40,362 bases of DNA. It comes from an uncultured Chloroflexales bacterium (GTDB taxonomy: Bacteria > Chloroflexota > Chloroflexia > Chloroflexales > Chloroflexaceae). The stretch is taken from contig CAKZSI010000010.1 of the NCBI GenBank assembly GCA_937918935.1, positions 1 through 40,362 of the forward strand. The letters run 5' to 3'. The notes under the pieces are model-generated. The model ran no database searches, was not told where the DNA came from, and saw only the letters and a program-made list of their open reading frames with translations. Below are positions 31,024-38,889 of the stretch, piece after piece (the first letter of the stretch is position 1; each line of letters starts with the position of its first letter). A program made the translations under genes and the position numbers.

Positions 31024-31844
31024 CACCGGGCCACCTCCCGGATCAGGCGGCGCGCCTCGGCGGCAACGGCGGCGCTTACCGGGGCGCCTGTCGTCGCGAT
31101 GGGTCGCCCGAAATGCACCTGTACGGTGTGACGTTGCAGCCAGGGAAGCATCAGTTGCAGGATCGCCGCCAGCCAGCGGCGATCGTCAGGGTGCTGGCGC
31201 AGGTGCGTGAGGGGATGCTTCACCGCCGCCGGGGTAAGCACGCCGGCCACGATGGCGGGAACCACCGTCACCGCGCCGGCGAGTTGGACGATCTGATCCA
31301 CCCCCTGCGACCAGCTCGCCACTGACTCTGCGGCCCCGGGGAGGCTCAGGGGATCGGGTTCGATCCGCCCGGCGGGGAAGGTGAGCAGGGCGCCCCCGGC
31401 GCGCAGGTGCCGGGCCGCCCGGCGCGCGGCGGCCATGCGCGCGGCGGGGGTGTCGCCCACGGCGAACAATCGCCCGGCAATATGGGGCAGGGACCGCAGA
31501 AAGGGGCGGGTAATCGCCAGCACGCGCAGATCCTCGCGGGGGATGCCGGCGAAGAGCGCAGCGGCGTCGAGCAAGCCCGGGTGATTGGCGACGATCAGCA
31601 CCGGCCCCGTGACGGGCGGGGGTGCACCCCGGACCTCCACCCCCCGGCTGAGCTGCCCGCAGATCCACGCCCCGCCGGCGCGCAGCCCCTCGCGCCCGAC
31701 CAGGGCGTCGAGGGTGAGCACCTGGTGGGCGAAGGCCCGCGCAGGGCCGCGGAAGAGCAGATCGGCCAGCCCTCCGAGCGGCATAGTCGCCGTGATGCCG
31801 AAGGCCAGGCGCAGATCGGCGATGTTGAGCCAGGTAAGATCCAT
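31023..31844 (-). CDS. Lysophospholipid acyltransferase family protein (PlsC-like)
   Basis: A 273-residue protein with the acyltransferase HX4D motif in VANHPGLLDAAALF (about residue 93) and a motif III variant FPAGRIEPDPLS in place of the usual FPEG. A basic, arginine-rich segment (ARMAAARRAARHLR) lies between them. Members transfer acyl groups to glycerol phosphates or to other lipid acceptors at the membrane. The ATG at 31844 is preferred because conserved sequence begins there; the open frame upstream runs through a repeat element and is not protein-like. GAGGG lies close ahead of it. The change from Glu to Ala in motif III means the acceptor may differ from lysophosphatidate. Confidence 0.8.
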   Translation of the reverse strand: MDLTWLNIADLRLAFGITATMPLGGLADLLFRGPARAFAHQVLTLDALVGREGLRAGGAWICGQLSRGVEVRGAPPPVTGPVLIVANHPGLLDAAALFAGIPREDLRVLAITRPFLRSLPHIAGRLFAVGDTPAARMAAARRAARHLRAGGALLTFPAGRIEPDPLSLPGAAESVASWSQGVDQIVQLAGAVTVVPAIVAGVLTPAAVKHPLTHLRQHPDDRRWLAAILQLMLPWLQRHTVQVHFGRPIATTGAPVSAAVAAEARRLIREVAR

Positions 31845-31985
31845 TACCCTCGCGGGACACACGCTCCACGCTTCAGGGCAGGGAGCAGCAAGGTCAGCAT
31901 ACATGGTCGGACGCTCATTGGCTGCGCGCGCAGCACCGAAAGAGGTTTGCCTGAGATCGTGTTTATGTTCGCCAGACACGTACTC

Positions 31986-32051
31986 ACCGCAGAGGGGTGC
32001 CGAGAGGTGCAAAACCTCCATGCTCGTGCGCTTCTCTGCGTACTCTGCGGT
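31986..32051. repeat. Nested inverted-repeat element, ACCGCAGAG ends
   Basis: ACCGCAGAG (31986-31994) and CTCTGCGGT (32043-32051) bracket 48 bases, with an inner pair GAGGT/ACCTC (32004-32018 region) and a second CTCTGCG copy at 32034-32040. Elements with ACCGCAGAG...CTCTGCGGT ends are, to my knowledge, common dispersed intergenic repeats in several phyla. It may be a remnant of a small non-autonomous palindromic element. Confidence 0.55.
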
Positions 32052-32229
32052 AAGTCTAGCCGTGTATGTTCCTGTGAGGGCCAGGTCCCTGCTGTAATCC
32101 GTGCACGTGCACACAATGTATGATAGCACGATACAACGATGGACGAGCGTGGGAGATGACCTCGCGCGCCTATCCGGCGAGCCGGGGCGCCTTTCCGCGC
32201 CCGCTGCGATGCAAACGTGTTCGGTAGAT

Positions 32230-32257
32230 GTGAACATTCGCAACTGACAATGTTCAC
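32230..32257. promoter_or_regulatory. Operator-like inverted repeat GTGAACATT-n10-AATGTTCAC
   Basis: Perfect 9-bp arms with a ten-base centre, lying over the -35 region of the promoter of the Gfo/Idh gene. The centre-to-centre spacing of the arms (19 bp) is nearly two helical turns, as expected for a dimeric repressor bound on one face. I see no matching second copy in the window and no adjacent regulator gene, so the binder is unknown. Confidence 0.6.
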
Positions 32258-32274
32258 CTCAGGTCTGCTACAAT
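32244..32274 (+). promoter_or_regulatory. Promoter for the Gfo/Idh gene
   Basis: CTGACA (32244-32249), 19-base spacer, extended -10 TGC-TACAAT (32266-32274). The -35 box lies within the inverted repeat described at 32230-32257. It gives a leader of about 125 bases that contains the GGAGGGC hairpin. Confidence 0.55.
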
Positions 32275-32315
32275 ACACGTTATTATCCTGGCTGTGACGA
32301 GTTCATTCTTCGTGG

Positions 32316-32332
32316 GGAGGGCGAAGCCCTCC
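32316..32332. repeat. GGAGGGC-GAA-GCCCTCC hairpin in the Gfo/Idh leader
   Basis: Seven-base arms, same GAA loop as at 20104 and 27317. A T-rich run does not follow, and the hairpin lies downstream of the promoter, so it would be transcribed as part of the 5' leader. Confidence 0.6.
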
Positions 32333-32403
32333 TCCGCCCCTTCCCGTTCGTGGAGATGAGGTTCACATCGCGTATTCCCGGTCTTCGGGCGAAGAGGTGC
32401 CGT

Positions 32404-33474
32404 ATGCAGAACCCGCTGCGGATGATTGTTGTCGGGACGGGGGTGATGGGCCGCACCTGGCTGGAGGTGCTCCGCGACGACCCACGCTGGACCATCGCCG
32501 CGCTGGTTGACAGCGCGCCCGATAAGCTCAACGCCGCCGGCGATGCCTTCGGCGTTTCCGAGGAACGCCGCTACGGCAACGCCGACGCCGCCTTTGAACT
32601 GGCGCCGGCTGATGCCGTGCTGGTAGTCACGCCGCCCGAGACCCACCGTGCGATCAGCGTGGCGGCGTTGAACCGCGGCCTGCCGGTGTTTTGCGAAAAG
32701 CCCCTGGCCTCCAGCCTGACCGACGGGGTAGCCGTGCTCCGGGCCGCTCGTCAGAGCGAGGCGCTGCTGATGGTTGGCCAGGGCCGGCGCTGGCTGCCCC
32801 ACATAGTGGCCCTGCGCAATGCCGTTCGCCAGGGGTTGATCGGAGAACTGGGCTACATTACCTGCCAGTTCCGCGTGCCCTTCCGCTTCGGCGGCTGGCG
32901 CGATAGCATGCCCGAAGTGCTTATCGAAGATCTGGCAATTCATCACTTCGACACCATCCGTTTCATCTCTGGACGTAACGGGCAGCGCGTGTTTGCCCAC
33001 AGCTTCCGGCCGTCCTGGAGCTGGTTTCGCGGCAACTCCTGCGCTACGGTGGACCTCCTGCTGGAGGGCGATGTCCCGGTCAGTTACTTCGGAAGCTGGG
33101 TGGCCCGTGGCCCGCGCAGTTCGTGGGACGGCGAGTTGATCGTGGCCGGGTCGGACGGCGCCTTGCTGCTGCGTGAGGACGAAACGGTCTGGCTCTACCG
33201 GGGCGAAAGTGAGACGCCACATCTGCTGGAGTTGCCGCGCCTGGCACCGGTGGGCCTGGCCCGGGGTCTGGACATCTTCACCCGCGCCCTGTGGGGCGAG
33301 GCGGCGCCCGAGCCCGACGCCGAAGACAACATCCACAGCCTGGCCCTGACCTCGGCCGCTGTGGCCTCCTCGCGCACCGGGTTGCGGGTGGACATTGGCG
33401 CCCACCTGCGGGCGGCGGGATGGTCGCCGTCACGGCTGCGCCCGGCGCGCAACGCCTCGCTCCCCCGCGAGTGA
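32404..33474 (+). CDS. Gfo/Idh/MocA-family oxidoreductase
   Basis: A 356-residue NAD(P)-dependent dehydrogenase. The N-terminal Rossmann fold starts MQNPLRMIVVGTGVMGRTWLEV, with LVVTPPETH and the EKPLASS motif (Lys about residue 100) typical of the family; the C-terminal alpha/beta domain follows, with EDLAIHHFDTIRF holding the conserved His pair. Members oxidise or reduce sugars, inositols and related polyols. The chosen ATG (32404) has AGAGGTG upstream. It is followed after 68 bp by a TIM-barrel isomerase, a frequent pairing in inositol or sugar catabolism. The substrate cannot be read from sequence. Confidence 0.88.
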   Translation: MQNPLRMIVVGTGVMGRTWLEVLRDDPRWTIAALVDSAPDKLNAAGDAFGVSEERRYGNADAAFELAPADAVLVVTPPETHRAISVAALNRGLPVFCEKPLASSLTDGVAVLRAARQSEALLMVGQGRRWLPHIVALRNAVRQGLIGELGYITCQFRVPFRFGGWRDSMPEVLIEDLAIHHFDTIRFISGRNGQRVFAHSFRPSWSWFRGNSCATVDLLLEGDVPVSYFGSWVARGPRSSWDGELIVAGSDGALLLREDETVWLYRGESETPHLLELPRLAPVGLARGLDIFTRALWGEAAPEPDAEDNIHSLALTSAAVASSRTGLRVDIGAHLRAAGWSPSRLRPARNASLPRE

Positions 33475-33542
33475 CCGCCCTGTCGCGCCCTGAACAGGAT
33501 CGCGTATAATTGGCGACGAAGTTTCATTCCTGGAACCGCACT

Positions 33543-34367
33543 ATGCAACTCGGCATCTGGATCGACATTCGCCCAGAGCAGGACGTGCCGCATCTCTTCG
33601 AGCAGGTGGCGGAAATGGGCTTCGGGGCGGTGCAGGCGCATTTCCCCGCCGGCTGCGACGCCGTTCTGGCGCGTCGCGTGCGCCGGGCCGCCGCCGGCAG
33701 CGGCGTCGAGATCGTCGCCGTCTCGGGCTACGCCAACCCGCTACGGCCCGGCGACGCGCCCATGGGCTTCACCCAGGCGGCGCTGGCCGATCTGATCGCC
33801 CTGCTGCCCGCCCTCGACACCCGGCGCGTGGTCACGTGGAGCGGCACCTACGCCGCGAGCTTGCTGGAAGAGCACCCCCAGAACCAGAGCGCGGCCGCCT
33901 GGGATGCGCTGCGCCGCGCGGTGGACGATCTCTTTCCCCTCCTCGACGCCAACGACGCCATTCTTGTCTTCGAGCCGTTCTTCGCCCACGTTCTGGATAC
34001 GCCCGAGCGGATCGTGGCCTTTTGTGAAGAAATCGGCTCGCCCTACGTGCGGGTGGTGCTCGATCCGCCCAACCTGCTGACTCCCGGCATGTGGCAGCAA
34101 CAGAGCGAACTGCTGCCGCCCCTCGTCGCCGCCCTGGCGCCCTACACCAGCCTCATCCACCTCAAGGATATGCGCCTGCGCGGCGCGGCCCTCGATCTGC
34201 CCGGCCCGGGCGAAGGCATCCTGGACTATCCGGCCTTCCTGGGCGCAGTCGCCCGCGCCGAGATTAGCGCGCCGCTGCTGATCGAGCACGTCGCCCTGGA
34301 GCGGGCCGCCCGCACCCGGCGCTTCGTGCTTGAGCAGCTTCGGTCGGTGACTGTGCCGGTCGTGTAA
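33543..34367 (+). CDS. Sugar phosphate isomerase/epimerase-like TIM barrel (xylose isomerase-like)
   Basis: A 274-residue protein with the AP-endonuclease-2/xylose isomerase-like barrel pattern: an opening MQLGIWIDIRPEQD, VSGYANPLRPGD near 60, a metal-binding Glu in LVFEPFF, Asp in VVLDPPNLL, His in SLIHLKDMRL and a final Glu in LLIEHVAL. Such proteins bind one divalent metal and isomerise or epimerise sugars, or act on inositol derivatives. A TTG eleven codons upstream is in frame, but ATG 33543 fits the first barrel strand. A TATAAT hexamer at 33505-33510 could drive it separately from the Gfo/Idh gene, though no good -35 is present. Confidence 0.8.
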   Translation: MQLGIWIDIRPEQDVPHLFEQVAEMGFGAVQAHFPAGCDAVLARRVRRAAAGSGVEIVAVSGYANPLRPGDAPMGFTQAALADLIALLPALDTRRVVTWSGTYAASLLEEHPQNQSAAAWDALRRAVDDLFPLLDANDAILVFEPFFAHVLDTPERIVAFCEEIGSPYVRVVLDPPNLLTPGMWQQQSELLPPLVAALAPYTSLIHLKDMRLRGAALDLPGPGEGILDYPAFLGAVARAEISAPLLIEHVALERAARTRRFVLEQLRSVTVPVV

Positions 34368-34455
34368 TACGACGCGGCCTGTGTGTAAGAAGTCCTCCCC
34401 GTGCCCGTCCAGGACGGAAACAGAGATCTGTACCACGCCTGAGGTGACACCAGGA

Positions 34456-34472
34456 GCAAACCAGGTCTCCCC
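34456..34472. repeat. Dispersed palindromic unit, reverse orientation (copy 4)
   Basis: On the minus strand GGGGAGACC-T-GGTTTGC, in the gap before the phosphoribulokinase gene. It differs by one base in the left arm from the copies at 7289 and 12441. Confidence 0.45.
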
Positions 34473-34614
34473 ATGCCCCCACCTACCCTGCCCGACCAGG
34501 TAGGTCGAAACCGCCCCCCGTGCGGTCGTCCCACCCGCGCCAGAGGCGTATACTGAACAGGGAGGACCATGTGATGTTTTGAACGTGGTTCCTTTGAGCG
34601 CAGTGGTGGAGGGT

Positions 34615-35526
34615 ATGCAACAGCGGCCCGTTATCCTGGCAGTGGTCGGTGACAGCGCGGCGGGCAAGACGACGCTCAGCACCGGTATTGCCGCCATTCT
34701 CGGACCTGACCGGGTGACGACCCTCAGCCTCGACGATTACCACCGCTACAGCCGGATGGAGCGAGAGCGCCGCTGTCTGACGCCCCTGCATCCCGATTGC
34801 AACCACATTGACCTGATGGAGGAACACCTCCATCGTCTGGCTAGCGGCCAGTCTATTGTAAAACCGGTATACAACCATGCCACCGGCGAATTTGATGGGC
34901 GTCAGCGGCTGGAGCCGGCGCCCTTTATTATTGCCGAGGGGTTGCTGGGGCTGGCGACACCGCGCCTGCGCGAGCCGTACCACGTCAAGGTCTTTCTTGA
35001 TCCTCCTGAGGAATTGCGCGAACGCTGGAAGATCCAGCGCGACTGTGTGCTGCGCGGCTATACCCCCGAGCAGGTACGCGCCGAGATTGCCCGCAGCCGC
35101 GCCGACGCCGCCGAGTTCATCCAGCCCCAACGGGGCTGGGCCGACATCGTGGTGCGCTTTTACCCGAATGGCGAAGGCCCCGACGGCCACCTCAATGTGC
35201 GTCTCGTGCTCCGGCCGACGCTGACCTACCCCGATCTCGGCCCCGTCCTGGCACGGCAGATCCAGCCTCCAGCCCTGCGGCTGCGGGTTGGCCGCGACGA
35301 GGGAAGGCTCACCGAGATCTTCGAGATCGATGGATCCATCAGCGCCGCGCAGGCTGCCGCGGTTGAAGAAGTGATCTGGGCCAATCTCCCTGCTCTCAGC
35401 TACCTTCGCCCTGAACAGATCGGTCTGTACCTCCACGGCCGCGAGTTGCGCCAGAGCCATGCCCTGGGCCTGGTGCAGTTGTTGATTGCCTACCAGCTCC
35501 TGCTGCGCGCGGACGTCTCCGACTAG
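34615..35526 (+). CDS. prk: Phosphoribulokinase/uridine kinase family protein, probable phosphoribulokinase
   Basis: A 303-residue P-loop kinase with Walker A GDSAAGKTT (residues 12-20), SLDDYHRYSRMERER, the HPDCNHIDLMEEHL block that corresponds to the NNFDLM-type block of cyanobacterial PRK, YNHATGEF and AEGLLGL. The long C-terminal half (about 180-303) matches class II phosphoribulokinases rather than the shorter uridine kinases. PRK makes ribulose-1,5-bisphosphate for the Calvin cycle. No RubisCO gene is in the window, although phosphoglycerate kinase lies 3.4 kb downstream. The ATG at 34615 is preceded by GGTGGA; a TTG at 34579 is an alternative. A TATACT at 34549-34554 may be its -10 box. 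Confidence 0.82.
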   Translation: MQQRPVILAVVGDSAAGKTTLSTGIAAILGPDRVTTLSLDDYHRYSRMERERRCLTPLHPDCNHIDLMEEHLHRLASGQSIVKPVYNHATGEFDGRQRLEPAPFIIAEGLLGLATPRLREPYHVKVFLDPPEELRERWKIQRDCVLRGYTPEQVRAEIARSRADAAEFIQPQRGWADIVVRFYPNGEGPDGHLNVRLVLRPTLTYPDLGPVLARQIQPPALRLRVGRDEGRLTEIFEIDGSISAAQAAAVEEVIWANLPALSYLRPEQIGLYLHGRELRQSHALGLVQLLIAYQLLLRADVSD

Positions 35527-35647
35527 CCCGCGGCGGCAATTCCCGTGGGGGCGATGCCGCTCCGAACCTCGCCGCGAGAGACGGATGGCTCGCCAGCCAT
35601 GCGTGATACCTCAGGGCTGACGCAGCCTCTTCGGGCCAGGCCCCACA

Positions 35648-35733
35648 CCGCCTCTGGCAGCTCAGCCGCCAGACCTGCCGAAAATAGAATCTTCAGGGGA
35701 GCATAGCTCCCTCACACTTCCCGCCAGAGGCGG
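35648..35733. repeat. Long inverted repeat, 11-bp perfect arms
   Basis: Arms CCGCCTCTGGC and GCCAGAGGCGG, total length 86 bp. It may be a small palindromic element or the closing stem of a structured RNA end for the prk transcript. No T-run follows the right arm. Confidence 0.45.
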
Positions 35734-35785
35734 ACGGCGCCCTGGCTCAAGGGATTTCCCCGCGCTACCGCGTGCTTCGAGGGCG

Positions 35786-35794
35786 TGCTATAAT
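35786..35794 (+). promoter_or_regulatory. Extended -10 promoter for the cyclophilin gene
   Basis: TGC-TATAAT, a perfect extended -10, 35 bases before the GTG start. The -35 region is poor, as expected when the extended -10 does the work. Confidence 0.65.
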
Positions 35795-35829
35795 CCAACG
35801 GTCTCGCCACAGCAGGAAAGGAACGCACC

Positions 35830-36318
35830 GTGAGCGCGAAACAGTGGTCCAGCCCGCCGTCAATGCAGATAGATGTCACGAAGACCTACCGGGTCACGAT
35901 GGAGACCAGTAAGGGTACGATCGAACTTGAGTTATACCCCCAGTACGCCCCGATGACGGTGAACAACTTCGTCTTCCTCGCCAACCAGGGCTTCTACGAT
36001 GGCGTGGTCTTCCATCGCGTCATCAAGGACTTTGTCATCCAGGGCGGCGACCCCACCGGAACCGGCACTGGCGGCCCCGGTTACCGCTTCCGCGATGAGA
36101 CGATGGGCAACCCTCTCACCCACGAACGGGGCGTGATCTCCATGGCCAATGCCGGCCCGAACACCAACGGCAGCCAGTTCTTCATCGTCTACGCGCCGCA
36201 ACCCCATCTGAACGGCAGGCATACCGTCTTCGGGCGTGTGATCAGCGGCATGGACGAGGTGTGTGACAAAATCGTGCAGGGCGATCGCATGATCAAGGTC
36301 ACCGCCACGGCAGTGTAG
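35830..36318 (+). CDS. Cyclophilin-type peptidyl-prolyl cis-trans isomerase
   Basis: A 162-residue cyclophilin with the active-site block [64 protein letters not shown], and no signal peptide, so it acts in the cytoplasm on proline isomerisation during folding. A short N-terminal extension ([11 protein letters not shown]) precedes the barrel. The start is GTG at 35830, with AGGAAAGGA upstream. It is a single-gene unit. Confidence 0.95.
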   Translation: MSAKQWSSPPSMQIDVTKTYRVTMETSKGTIELELYPQYAPMTVNNFVFLANQGFYDGVVFHRVIKDFVIQGGDPTGTGTGGPGYRFRDETMGNPLTHERGVISMANAGPNTNGSQFFIVYAPQPHLNGRHTVFGRVISGMDEVCDKIVQGDRMIKVTATAV

Positions 36319-36653
36319 GCCCGAGGCCGGGCCATGACGGTCTGTGGAGGTGTGGAGATGTAGAGATGTGAAGCACACCTCCACTCCCCGGTCTGCTGTG
36401 CATCACCTGAACAATCCCTGTGTTGCGGCCTCTCCCATTGACGCAACCATTTCCGGTACTATAATCTGTTCTTAACGAAACCCCTTTCCAGGCAGCGCCT
36501 GCCGGCGGTGTGACCAGAAGAGATGGAAAGGGGACCAGGGTCGGGCATGCCCGTCCCGTATTCCACACCCGCCTGGCGGGTACGGGGCGCGCGCCCCGTG
36601 GAGGCTGGTCACATCATCAAGGCGGCGCGTTGGACACGTCGAGGAGGACAGCC
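36319..36653. other. Promoter and structured leader of the EF-G-like gene
   Basis: The first 120 bp after the cyclophilin gene show no clear terminator. A strong promoter lies at 36438-36465. The transcribed leader of about 180 bases is rich in stems: CCCCTTTCC (36481-36489) with GGAAAGGGG (36525-36533), the palindrome CGGGCATGCCCG (36542-36553), ACCCGCC/GGCGGGT (36567-36581) and an 18-base palindrome at 36582-36599. The open frame extending upstream of 36654 is an artefact of this leader. Confidence 0.65.
36438..36465 (+). promoter_or_regulatory. Strong sigma-70-type promoter for the EF-G-like gene
   Basis: TTGACG (36438-36443), 16-base spacer, perfect TATAAT (36460-36465). Eleven of twelve positions match consensus. 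Confidence 0.8.
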
Positions 36654-38765
36654 ATGCGACCGTACGGACCGGAAAGGATACACAACATCGGCATATTTGG
36701 TCACCTCGGCAGCGGCAAGACAACGCTGGCCGAGGCGATGCTGATGACCGCACACGCCATCCCGCGCATGGGGCGCGTCGAAGATGGGTCAACTGTGAGT
36801 GATTTTGACCCCGACGAGCAACGCCGCGGGATGTCTGTTTCCCTCTCCGTGCTCCCCCTCGAGTGGCATGATGACAAAATCAATCTGATTGACACTCCTG
36901 GCTTCGCCGATTTCGCCGGCGACATCGCCGCGGCGATGCGCGTGGTGGACGGCGCGGTGATTGTGCTTGACGCCGCCGCGGGTGTCGAAGTTGGCACCGA
37001 ACTGGTCTGGGAGATGGCCGTTCAGCAACGGGTGCCGCGCCTCCTGTTTGTCAATAAACTTGACCGCGACAATGCCAATTTCTACCGGGTGATCGAGCAG
37101 GCCCGCGAGCGCCTCGACGCTGCGGTGATTCCAATGCAGATCCCTATTGGCGCCGGTAAAGAGTTCCGGGGTATTATCTCCCTGCGGCAGCAGCGCGCCT
37201 GGATGATCTCGCCCAACCACAATGGCGATTTTATCGAGGCCGATGTGCCCGCCGAACTGGACGCCGTGATGCACGAGTGGCGCACCGCGCTGATTGACCG
37301 CATCGCGGCCACCAACGATGAGTTGATCGAGCGCTACCTGGAGGGCGGCGAGGATGCCCTCACCCGCGAGGAGTTGCTGGTGGGCCTGCGCGCCGGGATT
37401 GCCGATGGCTCGATTGTGCCGGTCTTCTGTGGCTCGGCGCTGGAAGTGGCCGGCATTCAGCAGTTGCTCAATGGCATCGTGGATAGCATTCCCTCCGCCG
37501 CGCGCCAGGAGGTGGTGGCCACCGATCTGGCCAGCGGCGAACTGATCACCCTCCAACCCGCCGCCGATGAGCTGGTTACCGCCCTGGTCTTCAAGACCAT
37601 CGCCGATACCTACGGTAAGATCAGCTATTTCCGCGTCTATTCGGGCCAGGTGCGCGCCAACTCGACCCTGGTCAACAGCCGCACCCGCAAGGAAGAGCGC
37701 GTCGGCCACGTCTACAACGTCTTCGGCAAGGAGCAGCGCGATGTGGAGAGTATTGGCCCCGGTGACATCGGCATGATCACCAAACTCGCCGAAACCTCCA
37801 CCAACGACACCCTCTGCGCTCCAGGCCGCGCCCTCCAACTTGAGCCGATCGCTTTCCCTGCCCCGGCGTTTATCGCCACAGTCAAACCGCGCAGCCGCGC
37901 CGACCTGGATAAGCTCGGCGCCGCTCTGAGCCGCATGGTCGAGGAGGACCCCACCCTGGTCGTCTCCCGCGACCCGCAAACGGGCGAGACCCTGCTCGCC
38001 GGGCTGGGTGAGAGCCATTTGCAGATCGTCGCCGAGCGCATGAAGCGCAAGTTCGACGTGAATATTGACATTGACCTGCCGCGGGTGCCCTACCGCGAGG
38101 CCATCCGTGGCCGGGCCGAGGCCCAGTACCGCCACAAGAAGCAGACCGGCGGCGCCGGGCAGTTCGCCGACGTGTCGCTGCGGGTCGAACCGCTGGAGCC
38201 TGACCCGAACCGCGAGGACCCGCTGGAGTTTGTCAATGAGATTGTCGGCGGGGTGATCTCGAAGGGCTTTATGCCGGCCATCGAGAAGGGCGTGCGCGAG
38301 GCTATGGCCGAGGGCCTGCTCTCAGGCAGCCCGATCAGCAATGTGCGTGTGGCTGTCTTCGATGGCAAGGAGCACCCGGTCGACTCGAAGGAAATCGCCT
38401 TCAAGATCGCTGGCAAGGAGGCCTTCAAACTGGCCGCGCAGAAGGCCGGGGTGTACATTATGGAGCCTGTCTACACCCTGGAGATCGTCGTGCCCGATCA
38501 GTACGCCGGCGACATTATGAGCGACATGAGTTCGCGGCGCGGGCGGGTGCTCGGCATGATGCCCGCAGGTTACGGTCGCACGGTGATCAGCGCCCAGGCT
38601 CCTCTCGCCGAGGTACAGCGTTATGCCACCGACCTCCGGGCGCTGACGCAGGCGCGCGGGCGCTTCTCGATGCGCTTCTCCCACTACGAGGAGGTTCCCG
38701 GGCACCTCGTTGACGCGATCATCGCCCAGCACAAGAAAGAAGTCGAAGCCGCCAACGCCCATTGA
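36654..38765 (+). CDS. Elongation factor G-like translational GTPase (EF-G-2 type)
   Basis: A 703-residue GTPase with all EF-G domains: G domain (P-loop GHLGSGKT at 16-23, DTPGF near 80, NKLD near 136), domain II (about 300-390), and domains III-V with the VPYREAIRGRAEAQYRHKKQTGGAGQFADV segment. The P-loop and the switch I region (DEQRRGMSVSLSVLPLEW instead of the usual ERGITI form) place it with the second EF-G group, such as Thermus EF-G-2, not with canonical FusA. Its role is not settled; some relatives act in translation, ribosome rescue or recycling. The ATG at 36654 has GAGGAGG upstream. A clear intrinsic terminator follows. A separate canonical fusA would be expected elsewhere. Confidence 0.9.
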   Translation: MRPYGPERIHNIGIFGHLGSGKTTLAEAMLMTAHAIPRMGRVEDGSTVSDFDPDEQRRGMSVSLSVLPLEWHDDKINLIDTPGFADFAGDIAAAMRVVDGAVIVLDAAAGVEVGTELVWEMAVQQRVPRLLFVNKLDRDNANFYRVIEQARERLDAAVIPMQIPIGAGKEFRGIISLRQQRAWMISPNHNGDFIEADVPAELDAVMHEWRTALIDRIAATNDELIERYLEGGEDALTREELLVGLRAGIADGSIVPVFCGSALEVAGIQQLLNGIVDSIPSAARQEVVATDLASGELITLQPAADELVTALVFKTIADTYGKISYFRVYSGQVRANSTLVNSRTRKEERVGHVYNVFGKEQRDVESIGPGDIGMITKLAETSTNDTLCAPGRALQLEPIAFPAPAFIATVKPRSRADLDKLGAALSRMVEEDPTLVVSRDPQTGETLLAGLGESHLQIVAERMKRKFDVNIDIDLPRVPYREAIRGRAEAQYRHKKQTGGAGQFADVSLRVEPLEPDPNREDPLEFVNEIVGGVISKGFMPAIEKGVREAMAEGLLSGSPISNVRVAVFDGKEHPVDSKEIAFKIAGKEAFKLAAQKAGVYIMEPVYTLEIVVPDQYAGDIMSDMSSRRGRVLGMMPAGYGRTVISAQAPLAEVQRYATDLRALTQARGRFSMRFSHYEEVPGHLVDAIIAQHKKEVEAANAH

Positions 38766-38786
38766 TGGCTCTCCGGCCTCGTGGAG

Positions 38787-38825
38787 ACCGGGGGCGGACG
38801 AGCCGCCCCCGGTGTTTGTTTTTTT
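38787..38825 (+). terminator. Intrinsic terminator of the EF-G-like gene
   Basis: Perfect 11-bp stem ACCGGGGGCGG/CCGCCCCCGGT with a five-base loop, followed by GTTTG and seven T residues. It is the only textbook Rho-independent terminator in the window. Confidence 0.92.
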
Positions 38826-38841
38826 AGGGCGCTGAATGGTA

Positions 38842-38850
38842 TGCTACAAT
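38842..38850 (+). promoter_or_regulatory. Extended -10 promoter for pgk
   Basis: TGC-TACAAT 40 bases ahead of the pgk start, right after the terminator. The -35 region is T-rich and not close to consensus. Confidence 0.6.
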
Positions 38851-38889
38851 GGTGCGCGCCGGGATAGTTCCGCAGAAGGAGATCCCCCT

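Larger units (their letters stand above)
31845..32403. other. Gene-free region between divergent acyltransferase and Gfo/Idh genes
   Basis: An unusually long gap for this genome. It holds a nested inverted-repeat element (31986-32051), an operator-like inverted repeat with an overlapping promoter (32230-32274), and a GGAGGGC hairpin (32316-32332), each listed on its own. Long frames that cross it on both strands have no conserved content. Confidence 0.65.
35527..35829. other. Gene-free region between prk and the cyclophilin gene
   Basis: It contains an 11-bp perfect inverted repeat, CCGCCTCTGGC (35648-35658) with GCCAGAGGCGG (35723-35733), enclosing 64 bases. It also has a small stem ATGGCT/AGCCAT at 35585-35600 and a promoter at 35786-35794. 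No frame resembles a protein. The inverted repeat is similar in size to the one at 23215-23303 but unrelated in sequence. Confidence 0.55.

Noticed and set aside
31845-32243. N-terminal extension of the acyltransferase, about 133 residues
   Set aside because: The upstream frame runs through an inverted-repeat element, lacks conserved sequence and gives a protein too long for the family.
36510-36653. N-terminal extension of the EF-G-like protein, 48 residues
   Set aside because: This stretch is the palindrome-rich leader; a GAGGAGG site directly precedes ATG 36654 and the G domain starts there.
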